Below are positions 32,299 through 40,094 of a DNA stretch of 41,418 nucleotides, one piece after another. The stretch is taken from the NCBI GenBank assembly GCA_048497495.1, contig JAFHCF010000227.1:1-41418 (forward strand), in the 5' to 3' direction. Under the pieces are notes generated by a model. That model saw only the letters and a list, made by a program, of their open reading frames with translations. It had not been told where the DNA came from and ran no database searches. Position 1 is the first letter of the stretch. Each line of letters starts with the position of its first letter. A program made the translations under genes and the position numbers. This DNA is from JAFHCF01 sp048497495. Lineage in GTDB: Bacteria; Pseudomonadota; Alphaproteobacteria; Rhizobiales; Ancalomicrobiaceae.

Positions 32299-33657
32299 TC
32301 AAGGCCGGAGTGACGGGCCGTCGCCGGCGGGGCCCGGCGGACGCGTCGGCGGCAAGGGCGGCGCCGGGGCCAGGAGGCCGACGTCGGCGGACGGGGCGCG
32401 GCGATCGGCGGGGGCGACGAGGGCGATGGCGAGGCTCATCGGAACCGAGGCGGCGACGACGACGGCGACGACCACCGCCCGGGCGACGGGCGCGAGGCGC
32501 GCCGGCAGGCGGGCGAGGCCGAACGCGACCGCGAAGGCGAGCGGGATCCACGGCGCCACATAGTAGCGGGCCTGGGCTTCGACCATCGATCCGGTGCCGC
32601 GCATGCTGCCGTAGGCATAGACGAGATGCAGGCCGGCATAGACCGCGAGCATGACGACGCCGGCGCGGGCGAGCGCCTCACCGGGGCGCCGGCCCGGGCC
32701 GGTGGGGGCGAGCGGCACCAGGGCGAGGCCGAGGAGCGCGAGCAGGCCGACCGACAGGCCGAGGACGCCGCCGTCGGCGAAAAATCGGTGGCCGATCGTC
32801 CGGAAGAACCAGCCGGCGAAATCGGCGAAGGCGAGCGAGGCGGCGATCTCGGGGCGGACGTGATCGAACCAGTCGGGGAAGGTCTCCGGCGACCACACCG
32901 GCCTGCCGACGCGCGCGAGGCAGACGAGGGTCGGGATCGCGCCGACGGCTGCGCCGAGGACCACGGCGACGTCCGCCCGGGTGGGGCGAAGGCGGCGGTC
33001 GGCGGCGGTCTCGAAGAGACGCAGCAGGGCGACGAGCGCGAGCGCGGCGACGAAGCCGTTGAATTTGGTCCAGCCGATGGCGGCGACGACGATGCCGAGG
33101 GCGAGCGGGCGGCGCCGGTCGTCGGCGAGCAGCGCGAACAACAGACCGAATTCGAAGATCAGCAGGGCGTCGTTGTTGACCAGCCCGGCGATGCCGCAGC
33201 TGGCCGACAGGCCGAAGACGAGAAAGCGGAAGACCTTGCGGTCGGCGGGGATGGCGAAGTGGCGGGCGCCGGCGCGCGCCGCGACGGCGAGGCCGGCGAT
33301 CACCAGCGCCGCGTCGGCGAGGCGAACCGGCCGCGCGTCGCCGGGAAAGAGGGCGGTGATCGGGCCCATCGTCAGATAGTAGAGTGGCGGATGGGCGAGG
33401 TAGTTCACCTGGTCGGTCCAGGTCGAGAGATCGAGGGCGAGGACGCGATAGGTGCCGTAGTCGGGAAAGAGCGTCGGCCGCTGCCACAGGGCGACGATCA
33501 TCGACCAGTGTTCGATCTCGTCGAAGGCATGGCCGAAGGGATAGGCGAAGGCGAAGACGACCGCGACGGCGGCGAAGGCGACGATCCAGGCGAAGAGGAG
33601 CCGGTCGGCGAGGCGATCGGTCCATGACGATGGCGCGGCGGTGGTCGGTCCCGTCAT
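32299..33657 (-). CDS. Polytopic membrane protein, GT-C glycosyltransferase-like
   Basis: This 452-aa protein has about ten membrane helices. The first periplasmic loop contains FDEIEHWSMI, and a second has WTDQVNYLAHPPLYYL. Acidic residues in the first loop are typical of GT-C enzymes that use polyprenyl-linked sugars (the PMT/ArnT-like and DUF2142 groups), so a glycosyltransferase role is plausible but unproven. ATG 33657 has GGGGGAG eight bases upstream and overlaps the stop of a short GNAT-like frame. The C-terminal tail, proline-rich from about residue 425, is low complexity. It leads a run with the two PrmA-like genes. Confidence 0.75.
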   Translation of the reverse strand: MTGPTTAAPSSWTDRLADRLLFAWIVAFAAVAVVFAFAYPFGHAFDEIEHWSMIVALWQRPTLFPDYGTYRVLALDLSTWTDQVNYLAHPPLYYLTMGPITALFPGDARPVRLADAALVIAGLAVAARAGARHFAIPADRKVFRFLVFGLSASCGIAGLVNNDALLIFEFGLLFALLADDRRRPLALGIVVAAIGWTKFNGFVAALALVALLRLFETAADRRLRPTRADVAVVLGAAVGAIPTLVCLARVGRPVWSPETFPDWFDHVRPEIAASLAFADFAGWFFRTIGHRFFADGGVLGLSVGLLALLGLALVPLAPTGPGRRPGEALARAGVVMLAVYAGLHLVYAYGSMRGTGSMVEAQARYYVAPWIPLAFAVAFGLARLPARLAPVARAVVVAVVVAASVPMSLAIALVAPADRRAPSADVGLLAPAPPLPPTRPPGPAGDGPSLRP

Positions 33658-33791
33658 GGCGCGTTCTCCCCCGATCTCAGCGCCTCGCACGCCTCGACGA
33701 GGTCGCGATCGATCGTCCGCCACGGATCGACGTGGAGGCGAGCGATCGTCTCGGCATCGGTCGCGGTCGCATCGCGATGGACGACATCCAT
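33654..33791 (-). pseudogene. Short GNAT acetyltransferase N-terminal fragment
   Basis: This 45-codon frame starts with ATG 33791 behind GAGG five bases upstream. It reads MDVVHRDATATDAETIARLH then VDPWRTIDRD. That is the usual opening of a GNAT N-acetyltransferase (strand 1 and helix 1, with Ala-x2-Asp-Ala-x3-Ile-Ala-x-Leu-His and Trp-Arg). It stops at 33654, far short of the normal 150 or so residues and without the acetyl-CoA-binding motif. It begins eight bases after the helicase stop and overlaps the start of the membrane-protein gene (ATGA). It may be a decayed gene, or a small leader that couples translation of the next gene. Confidence 0.45.
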
Positions 33792-33798
33792 CGCGGCC

Positions 33799-36480
33799 TC
33801 ACCCCGGGGGTTCGACGAAACCGTCGAGCACCCGTTTGCGGCCCGCACGGTCGAAGTCGATGGTGAGTTTCTCGCCCTCGACCTCGGCGACCGTGCCGGG
33901 GCCGAATTTCTGGTGGAGGACGCGGTCGCCGACGGCGAAGCGGGCCGGCGCGGTGGCGACCGATTTGGCGATCAGCGAGCCCTCGATCACCTTGACCTTC
34001 TTGTCGTGGATCGGGTTGCCCCAGCGATCCCGCGTCGGCGCGCGCTCGCGTCCGCCCGACCAATTGCCGCGCTCGAAGCCGCCGCGCGCCGAATCGGAGA
34101 AGCCGCCCGGCCTGTTGCGGCCCGGCGCCTCGCCGAATTTGCCCCGCCCGGCGCCGCCCCAGCCCTGGTCGGCGCCGGTGCGGGTCTCGGCGGTCTGGTC
34201 GTGGTCGTCGGGGCTCGAGCCGTAGGATCCGGCTATGCGGCCGGCCTTCTGATCTCGAGCGCGTTGCCAGCCGGGGGTCTGGTAGGTCGAGCCGAAGGGC
34301 TCTTGCGTATCGAAGCGCGAGCGGCCGTAGCCGCCGTAGGACGAGCCGCTCTCGCGGATCTCGACATGGGGCTCGGGCAGTTCGTCGAGGAAGCGCGAGG
34401 GGATCGACGATTGCCAGGAGCCGTGGATGCGGCGATTGGTGGCGAACCAGATCAGGGCGCGCTTCTTGGCCCGGGTGATGCCGACATAGGCGAGCCGGCG
34501 TTCCTCCTCGAGCCCCGACCGGCCGCCCTCGTCGAGCGAGCGCTGGTGGGGGAAGAGGCCTTCCTCCCAGCCGGGGAGGAAGACGGTGTCGAATTCGAGC
34601 CCCTTGGCGGAGTGCAGCGTCATCAGGTTGACGGCGTCGAGCGAGGCGTCGCTCTCGGTGTCCATGACGAGGCTGACGTGCTCGAGGAAGGCGGGCAGGC
34701 TCTCGTAGTCCTCCATCGCCTTGAGCAGTTCCTTGAGGTTCTCGAGCCGACCCGGCGCCTCGGCCGACTTGTCGTTCTGCCACATCTCGGTGTAGCCGGA
34801 CTCGTCGAGGATCAGGCCGGCGAGCTCGGTGTGGGGGAGGGCGTCGAGGCTCGCCCGCCAGCGGTCGAAGTTCTGGACGACGCCCTTCAGCGTCGCCCGC
34901 ACCTTGGGCTTCAGATCCTCGCTCTCGACGATCAGCCGCGAGGCTTCCAGGAGCGGCACGGCCTTGGCGCGGGCCAGCGCGTGGACCTGTTGCAGGGTGG
35001 CGTCGCCCAAGCCGCGCTTCGGCGTGTTGACGATGCGCTCGAAGGCGAGATCGTCGGCCGGCTGCGAGGTGACGCGGAAATAGGCCATGGCGTCGCGGAT
35101 CTCCATCCGCTCGTAGAAGCGCGGCCCGCCGACCACCCGGTAGGGCAGGCCGAGGGTGACGAAGCGATCCTCGAACTCGCGCATCTGGAAGGAGGCGCGC
35201 ACCAGGATCGCCACTTCGTTGAGGGCGTGGCCGGCGCGCTGATGGCGTTCGATCTCGTCGCCGATCGAGCGCGCCTCCTCCTCCGAATCCCAGGTGTTGG
35301 CGACCATCACCTTGTCGGCGTCGGGATCGTTCTGCTCGGTGAAGAGGGTCTTGCCGAGCCGGCCCTCGTTGTGGGCGATGAGATGGGAGGCGGCCGCCAG
35401 GATGTGGGTGGTGGAGCGATAGTTGCGCTCCAGCTTGATCACCAGGGCGCCGGGGAAGTCGTGCTCGAAGCGCAGGATGTTGTCGACCTCGGCGCCGCGC
35501 CAGCCGTAGATCGACTGGTCGTCGTCGCCGACGCAGCAGACGTTCTTGGTGCCGATCGCGAGCAGGCGCAGCCACAGATACTGGGCGACGTTGGTGTCCT
35601 GATACTCGTCGACCAGGATGTAGCGGAAACGGCGCTGCCAATCGGCGAGCACGTCCGGCCGGTCGCGCCAGATGCGCACGACGTGGTTGAGCAGGTCGCC
35701 GAAGTCGCAGGCGTTGAGCGTCAGGAGGCGGTTCTGATAGGCCTTGTAGAGCTCGCCGCCCTTGCCGTTGGCGAAGGCCCGGGCCTCGAGCGGCGGGATC
35801 TCGCCCGGCCCCAGGCCCTTGTTCTTCCAGCCGTCGATGAAGGCGGCGAACTGGCGGGCCGGCCAGCGCTTCTCGTCGATGCCCTCGGCCTGGATGATCT
35901 GTTTGATCAGCCGCAGTTGGTCGTCCATGTCGAGGATGGTGAAGTCGGAGCGCAGGCCCACCAGTTCGGCGTGGCGACGCAGGATCCGGGTGCCGATGGC
36001 GTGGAAGGTGCCGAGCCAGGGCATGCCCTCGACCCGTTCGCCGACCAGCGCGCCGATGCGCGCCTTCATCTCGCGCGCCGCCTTGTTGGTGAAGGTGACG
36101 GCGAGGATCTCGCCCGGACGCGCCAGGCCGGAGGAGAGAATATGGGCGATGCGGGTGGTCAGCACCCGGGTCTTGCCGGTGCCGGCGCCGGCGAGCACCA
36201 GGACGGGGCCTTCGGTCGCCTCGATCGCGGCGCGTTGCTCGGGGTTCAAGCCGAGGAAGAAGTCCTCGCGCGGGGCCGGCGCATTGGCGGCCGCCGCGCG
36301 GGCGGCGATGCCGCCCGGTCTCGGATGTGGCGCGTCCACGGACGCGCGGGCGGCGATGCCGCCCGGTTTCGAGGCAGGGGTGGTCGGGGCGCCGGGTCGG
36401 GGCGACGCGGCCTCGGGGGAGCGGGCACCGGGGTGCGGGATGGGACAGTCGTCGTCGTCCCAATCGAAACCGTTCGACAT
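33799..36480 (-). CDS. uvrD: ATP-dependent DNA helicase, UvrD/PcrA type
   Basis: This superfamily-1A 3'-5' helicase acts in excision and mismatch repair and in removing proteins from DNA. ATG 36480 gives 893 aa. An 80-residue proline- and alanine-rich N-terminal extension, with a tandem PGGIAARA repeat, precedes LNPEQRAAI. Helicase motifs follow in order: Walker A GAGTGKT (98-104), FTNKAAREMK, LVDEYQDTN, VGDDDQSIYGWRGA, RNYRS, LMTLHSAKGLEFDTVFLPG and YVGITRAKK. After a glycine- and arginine-rich linker comes the Tudor-like tail GDRVLHQKFGPGTV. The linker and extension are longer than in E. coli UvrD (720 aa). pcrA would be an equally fair name. Confidence 0.95.
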   Translation of the reverse strand: MSNGFDWDDDDCPIPHPGARSPEAASPRPGAPTTPASKPGGIAARASVDAPHPRPGGIAARAAAANAPAPREDFFLGLNPEQRAAIEATEGPVLVLAGAGTGKTRVLTTRIAHILSSGLARPGEILAVTFTNKAAREMKARIGALVGERVEGMPWLGTFHAIGTRILRRHAELVGLRSDFTILDMDDQLRLIKQIIQAEGIDEKRWPARQFAAFIDGWKNKGLGPGEIPPLEARAFANGKGGELYKAYQNRLLTLNACDFGDLLNHVVRIWRDRPDVLADWQRRFRYILVDEYQDTNVAQYLWLRLLAIGTKNVCCVGDDDQSIYGWRGAEVDNILRFEHDFPGALVIKLERNYRSTTHILAAASHLIAHNEGRLGKTLFTEQNDPDADKVMVANTWDSEEEARSIGDEIERHQRAGHALNEVAILVRASFQMREFEDRFVTLGLPYRVVGGPRFYERMEIRDAMAYFRVTSQPADDLAFERIVNTPKRGLGDATLQQVHALARAKAVPLLEASRLIVESEDLKPKVRATLKGVVQNFDRWRASLDALPHTELAGLILDESGYTEMWQNDKSAEAPGRLENLKELLKAMEDYESLPAFLEHVSLVMDTESDASLDAVNLMTLHSAKGLEFDTVFLPGWEEGLFPHQRSLDEGGRSGLEEERRLAYVGITRAKKRALIWFATNRRIHGSWQSSIPSRFLDELPEPHVEIRESGSSYGGYGRSRFDTQEPFGSTYQTPGWQRARDQKAGRIAGSYGSSPDDHDQTAETRTGADQGWGGAGRGKFGEAPGRNRPGGFSDSARGGFERGNWSGGRERAPTRDRWGNPIHDKKVKVIEGSLIAKSVATAPARFAVGDRVLHQKFGPGTVAEVEGEKLTIDFDRAGRKRVLDGFVEPPG
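36295..36367. repeat. 25-bp perfect direct repeat inside the helicase gene
   Basis: Positions 36295-36319 and 36343-36367 are identical and 48 bp apart. They encode PGGIAARA at residues 55-62 and 39-46 of the helicase. Each copy contains the short palindrome GGGCGGC-GAT-GCCGCCC. The 48-bp (16-codon) offset keeps the frame, as expected of a recent in-frame duplication in a disordered extension. Confidence 0.75.
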
Positions 36481-36616
36481 CGCGCGATGGAGATCCGTCG
36501 TCTCGAGGCCCGGCCGAGGCGGGCGATGATTCTCTGTTCGTTCACCCCGCACTATAGCAGGGATGAGGGCGGTGGTGGGGCGAAGCCTCGGGCGGGCCGC
36601 GTCGACGGCGTCCGGC

Positions 36617-37222
36617 TCAGGAGACGGCGCCGTCGCGGCGCGCGTCGTCTTCGTCCGATCCGGGTAATTCCTCGGCTTCGCCGCAGCCGTCGTCGCTTCC
36701 GACTTCCATCGGCTTTGGTCGGACCGGTTCGGGGATCGGCAGCGGGTAGACCGAGCGCGGCGGCAGGCGGTGGACGGCGATGGCGATCAACACCAGAAGC
36801 AGCGAGCCGGCGATGACCGGGGCGGCGAGGAAGGGCCAATCGGGATGGCTCAGCATCACGACGAGAGCGGTCGCCCCGGCGGGAGGGTGGGTCAGGCGGA
36901 TCAGGCCGAGGAAGGCGATGACGACGCCGACGGTGGCGGCCAGTGTAATCGGGCCGCCGGGCAGCAGGTGATCGGCGATGAGCGCCAGCGCCGCGGCGAT
37001 CGCATGCCCGCCGATGACATGGGCCGGCTGCGACAACGGGCTCTCCGGCATGCCGAGGACGAGGACGGCGGAGGCGCCGAGAGGGGCGACGATCAGCGTC
37101 GTGCCGGTGGCGACGTCGAGCAACCAGAGCAGGGCGAAGGTGACCGTCGCGCCGATTCCGGCCTTGAGCCAGCGGCCGGCCGGCGCGGGGGCCTGATGGC
37201 GATGCAGAAAGCGGCGCGGCAC
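36617..37222 (-). CDS. HPP family membrane protein
   Basis: This 201-aa protein has the four-helix HPP domain, named for the motif seen here as LTHPPAGATALVVML. GTG 37222 is chosen because GAGGGA lies six bases upstream and there is no ATG in frame. Helices run at about residues 20-38, 40-60, 70-110 (with the ESPLSQPAHVIGGHAIAAALAL segment) and 130-155. The family is poorly characterised. Some members have been linked to nitrite transport into chloroplasts, and a role here is unknown. An acidic tail (EVGSDDGCGEAEELPGSDED) follows. It lies 101 bases downstream of the NUDIX gene on the same strand. Confidence 0.82.
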   Translation of the reverse strand: MPRRFLHRHQAPAPAGRWLKAGIGATVTFALLWLLDVATGTTLIVAPLGASAVLVLGMPESPLSQPAHVIGGHAIAAALALIADHLLPGGPITLAATVGVVIAFLGLIRLTHPPAGATALVVMLSHPDWPFLAAPVIAGSLLLVLIAIAVHRLPPRSVYPLPIPEPVRPKPMEVGSDDGCGEAEELPGSDEDDARRDGAVS

Positions 37223-37323
37223 GCGATGTCCCTCGAAGAGCGAGCCGCGTCTCTCGGCAGGCCGTCCGCTCAATCGATTAGCATATGGTGATATCTTCGG
37301 CAAATCGACCGAGGTCGCGCCGG

Positions 37324-37764
37324 TCACGGCGCCTCGCGCAGATCCCGAAGCAGCGCCTCGAGGCCCGGTTCGTCGACGGCGGTGGCTGCGTCCTCGATGC
37401 TCATCCAGCGGACCTGACGCTCGCTCATCTCCTTCCAGGTGCCGAGCTGCTTCTCGACTTCGAGCGGAAAGACGGTGACGCGCACCAGTTCGAATCGGTC
37501 GGCGCGGCGTTTCCAATAGGTGTAGGCGCCGACCGGCTTCTTTCGGATCCTTCCGACGACGCCGGCCTCCTGTTCGGCCTCGATGGCGGCGGCGCGACGA
37601 TTGGTGCGGCCCTTGATCGGCCAGCCCTTGGGCACGGTCCAGCGGCCGGTCTCGCGGGTCGTCACCAGGCACACCTCGAGCCTGCCGTCGGCCCGACGCA
37701 TGGGCAGCGCGGCGACCTGCGGCAAGGGCAGCACGGGAGCAACCGAGGTGGTGGATCTGGTCAT
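37324..37764 (-). CDS. NUDIX hydrolase
   Basis: This 146-aa NUDIX-fold protein hydrolyses a nucleoside diphosphate linked to another group. The Nudix box is seen as PKGWPIKGRTNRRAAAIEAEQEAGV. Most metal-binding glutamates are kept (EAEQEAG), but the usual Arg-Glu pair reads Ile-Glu. The PKGWP start of the box and the KPVGAYTYWKRR strand resemble the diphosphoinositol-polyphosphate phosphohydrolase-like subgroup. Its natural substrate in bacteria is unclear. ATG 37764 lacks a strong ribosome site. It lies upstream of the HPP gene, and a palindrome lies 70 bases upstream of it. Confidence 0.86.
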   Translation of the reverse strand: MTRSTTSVAPVLPLPQVAALPMRRADGRLEVCLVTTRETGRWTVPKGWPIKGRTNRRAAAIEAEQEAGVVGRIRKKPVGAYTYWKRRADRFELVRVTVFPLEVEKQLGTWKEMSERQVRWMSIEDAATAVDEPGLEALLRDLREAP

Positions 37765-37833
37765 GGCGGCGTGAGGTCTTCCCAGTCTTCCAAGGAAGAA
37801 TGCAGCTTCCAGGTGAGTCGGTCCATGTTCGTA

Positions 37834-37847
37834 TCGAACCGGTTCGA
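37834..37847. promoter_or_regulatory. 14-bp perfect palindrome upstream of the NUDIX gene
   Basis: TCGAACCGGTTCGA lies in the 172-bp gap between the WYL regulator stop and the NUDIX start. Both genes are read leftward. It could be an operator for the NUDIX/HPP pair or a chance palindrome. Nothing else is seen in the gap. Confidence 0.3.
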
Positions 37848-37936
37848 AAGAATGGCGGATACGCGGCGACGGGAAGATCGACGCGCCTTCAGCCGATCAG
37901 CCCGGCGGCCTCCACCGCGAATGCGTCGCCGGCACA

Positions 37937-38656
37937 TCAGGGGGCGGGGGCGAGGTCGGACGTCCAGCCGGCGACCCAGGCGCGGCGCAGGGCGTCGCCC
38001 TGGCCGGTGAAGGCGGCATCGAGAAGGTGGCTGCGCTCGATGCGATCGGCGCGGAAGTTGCGCAGGGCGCCGCGCAATTCGCACCAGGCGACGAGGTTGA
38101 TGCTCCGCGCGTAGTAGATCAGCGCCAAGGGCAGAAGGGTTCGCGTCGTGGCCCGCTCGGCCTCGTCGCGATAGGCGATCTCGATCTTGCGTTCGTCCCG
38201 GATCGCCCGGCGAAGGGTGGCGAGATCGACGCCGGCCGGCGACGGAGGGGCGCTTCCCCAGGCGTGGAGGGTCGCGCTCGACAGGGCGCGCCGCAGGGGA
38301 GGCGGCACGGCGGCGGCGATCTTGCGCGTCACCTGCCCGACCGAGCGCCGCAGTTCCTCGTCGCCGGTGCGCTCGAGCAACGCCAGCGCCAGGACGATCG
38401 CCTCGGTCTCCTCGATCGAGAACATCAGCGGCGGCAGATCGAAGCCCGGGCGCAGGATGTAGCCGATGCCGCGCTCGCCTTCGATCGGCACGCGCATCGC
38501 CTGGAGCGCGGCGATGTCGCGATAGATCGAGCGCGGAACCACTTCCAGGCTCCGCGCCATCGCGGCGGCGGTCACCGGCCGTGCGGCGAGGCGCAGGATC
38601 TGGATGATCTCGAAGAGCCGCGAGGCCTTGCGCATGTGGTTCGCCCGATCCGCCAT
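37937..38656 (-). CDS. YafY-type (HTH-WYL) transcriptional regulator
   Basis: This 239-aa DNA-binding regulator starts with a winged helix (KASRLFEIIQILRLAARPVTAAAMARSLEV, then SIYRDIAALQAMRVPIEGERGIGYIL). It is followed by a WYL sensor domain, IEIAYRDEAERATTRTLLPLALIYYARSINLVAWCELR, with the FRADRI end. WYL domains are thought to bind small ligands or nucleic acid. ATG 38656 is chosen because AGGAG lies directly upstream. The alternative ATG 38635 has no ribosome site. It is divergent from a LysE-family exporter, and an inverted repeat seven bases from its start is a likely operator for both. Confidence 0.9.
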   Translation of the reverse strand: MADRANHMRKASRLFEIIQILRLAARPVTAAAMARSLEVVPRSIYRDIAALQAMRVPIEGERGIGYILRPGFDLPPLMFSIEETEAIVLALALLERTGDEELRRSVGQVTRKIAAAVPPPLRRALSSATLHAWGSAPPSPAGVDLATLRRAIRDERKIEIAYRDEAERATTRTLLPLALIYYARSINLVAWCELRGALRNFRADRIERSHLLDAAFTGQGDALRRAWVAGWTSDLAPAP

Positions 38657-38662
38657 CACTCC

Positions 38663-38678
38663 TGACAGAATGGTGTCA
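38663..38678. promoter_or_regulatory. TGACA-N6-TGTCA operator-like inverted repeat
   Basis: TGACA (38663-38667) and TGTCA (38674-38678) are separated by six bases. They lie between the WYL regulator (start 38656) and the LysE exporter (start 38766). Repeats of this form are typical operator candidates for YafY-type regulators, so autoregulation and control of the exporter are inferred. Confidence 0.5.
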
Positions 38679-38751
38679 ATTCGAGGCGCGTATCAAGTCC
38701 TCCATCCCGCGAGAAACACTGCGGTCCCGCCGATGGCGCGGGAGCGAGAGG

Positions 38752-38769
38752 ATGGACTTGTTGACATGA
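38752..38769 (+). other. Possible five-codon leader ORF overlapping the exporter start
   Basis: ATG GAC TTG TTG ACA TGA encodes MDLLT. GGAG (38741-38744) is seven bases before its ATG. Its stop overlaps the exporter ATG as ATGA. The exporter ATG itself has no ribosome site at a suitable distance, so coupling through this mini-ORF would explain its translation. An alternative is that the exporter starts at the in-frame ATG 38733. Confidence 0.3.
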
Positions 38770-39401
38770 GCTACACCGAGAACGTCGCGCTCTTCGCTTC
38801 GCTCCTGTTCGGCATCGTGATCGTGCCGGGCATGGACATGCTGTTGGTCCTGTCCAATGCCCTGACCGTCGGGCGGCGCGCCGGGCTGGCGGCGACCTTC
38901 GGCATCATGGTCGGCGGGGCGATCCACACCGTGACCGGGGCGGTCGGGATCGGCGTGGTGACGCGGGTGGCGCCGTGGCTGTTCGACTGGTTGTTGGTGG
39001 TGGGGGCGGCCTATCTGACGTGGATCGGCATCACACTGCTGCGCTCCTCGATCACCGTCGACGCCGTTGCGACCGCCGAGGCGCGATCGTCGCCGCGCGC
39101 CTTCCGGCAGGGGGTGTTCACCTGCCTGCTCAACCCCAAGGCCTATCTCTTCATCGCCGCCGTCTATCCGGTGTTCCTGAAACCGGCCTATGGGCCGATC
39201 TGGTCGCAGGCGGTGGTGATGGGGGTCCTGACGGTGGGCATGCAGTTCGGCGTCTATGGCGGGCTCGCTCTCGCCGCCGGTCGCGGCCGCGACGTTCTGA
39301 TCTCGTCGCCGCGCGCGACGCGGCTGGTCGGGCGGATCGCCGGCGTGGTCTTCGTCGCCGTCGGTCTCCTGACCCTGCGCCACGTCGGATCGCCGATCTG
39401 A
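38766..39401 (+). CDS. LysE/RhtB family amino-acid exporter
   Basis: This 211-aa inner-membrane protein has five or six hydrophobic helices, in the LysE family that exports amino acids and their derivatives. The family opening is ENVALFASLLFGIVIVPGMDMLLVLSNALTVGRRAGLAATFGIMVGG. FRQGVFTCLLNPKAYLFIAAVYPVF is the conserved middle segment with Asn-Pro-Lys. The exported compound cannot be told. It is divergent from the WYL regulator and probably controlled by it. It converges with a thioesterase gene, with 17 bases between the two stops. The start could be ATG 38733 instead, adding eleven residues. Confidence 0.9.
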   Translation: MSYTENVALFASLLFGIVIVPGMDMLLVLSNALTVGRRAGLAATFGIMVGGAIHTVTGAVGIGVVTRVAPWLFDWLLVVGAAYLTWIGITLLRSSITVDAVATAEARSSPRAFRQGVFTCLLNPKAYLFIAAVYPVFLKPAYGPIWSQAVVMGVLTVGMQFGVYGGLALAAGRGRDVLISSPRATRLVGRIAGVVFVAVGLLTLRHVGSPI

Positions 39402-39418
39402 GGGCTCGGGGCCTCGGG

Positions 39419-39904
39419 TTACCGCTTCCGCGCGATGCCGATGCGTCTTCCGGCGCGCTCGGGCGAGGGCAGGGCGCGGGTCGGCGCCCACAGGGCCTCC
39501 AGGCCGTCGCGCAGGTCGGCGGGCCACGGCACCACCCGGCGGGTGGTCATGTCGAGGTGGAGGTACATCTGCTCGGAGGTCGCCGAGACCCAGCCGTCGT
39601 CGGCGTGGATCAGCTCTGAGAAGAGATGCAGGCGCTTGTCGTCGAGATCGAGGATGCGGGCGCGGACCCGGACCGGATCGGCGAGGAAGACCTCGCGCAG
39701 GTAGCAGACGTGGATCTCGGCGGTCATGTAGGAACAGCCGCGGGTCGCGAGATAGTCGGGGCCGAGGCCGGCGGTGGCGACGAAGGCGTCGCAGGCGCGG
39801 TCGAACAGGACGTTGTAATAGGCCATGTTGAGATGGCCGTTGTAGTCGACCCAGCCGGGCTCGATCGCCATCGCGGCGGAGAGGTGGACGGCGGCATCGG
39901 TCAT
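39419..39904 (-). CDS. Hotdog-fold thioesterase family protein
   Basis: This 161-aa cytosolic protein belongs to the 4-hydroxybenzoyl-CoA-thioesterase-like group. The signature EPGWVDYNGHLNMAYYNVLFDRA at residues 15-37 carries the catalytic Asp/Asn-Gly-His region. IHVCYLREVFLADPVRVRARILDLDDKRLHLFSEL forms the central hotdog strands. It would release a carboxylic acid from an acyl-CoA, with chain type unknown. It ends in TAA, unlike most genes here, and converges with the LysE exporter. Upstream, 39,905-40,094 is a GC-rich gap with no gene. Confidence 0.87.
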   Translation of the reverse strand: MTDAAVHLSAAMAIEPGWVDYNGHLNMAYYNVLFDRACDAFVATAGLGPDYLATRGCSYMTAEIHVCYLREVFLADPVRVRARILDLDDKRLHLFSELIHADDGWVSATSEQMYLHLDMTTRRVVPWPADLRDGLEALWAPTRALPSPERAGRRIGIARKR

Positions 39905-40094
39905 CGGATCCTCGAGGGGCGGGCGTCGGGTCCGCCATCGAGCGGCGTCGGCGCGGCGGCGTCAAGCCTCGGGGCGGAGGTTCGCCGCGACGGCATGGCT
40001 CGCCGCCGCCGCGTGCGCTTGACCCGGCCCCCGGCGCGTGATTGATCGACGCCTCTTTCGGGCGTCGGCCGCCCGGCCGTCGAGGGGGACGGGA

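Noticed and set aside
33384..33866. Arginine-rich plus-strand frame of 160 codons
   Set aside because: It is a shadow of the membrane-protein and helicase genes. The composition is repetitive Arg/Gly with no motif.
37761..38084. Minus-strand frame of 107 codons between the NUDIX and WYL genes
   Set aside because: It overlaps the end of the WYL gene in another frame and has low-complexity Arg/Pro composition. No homology was recognised.
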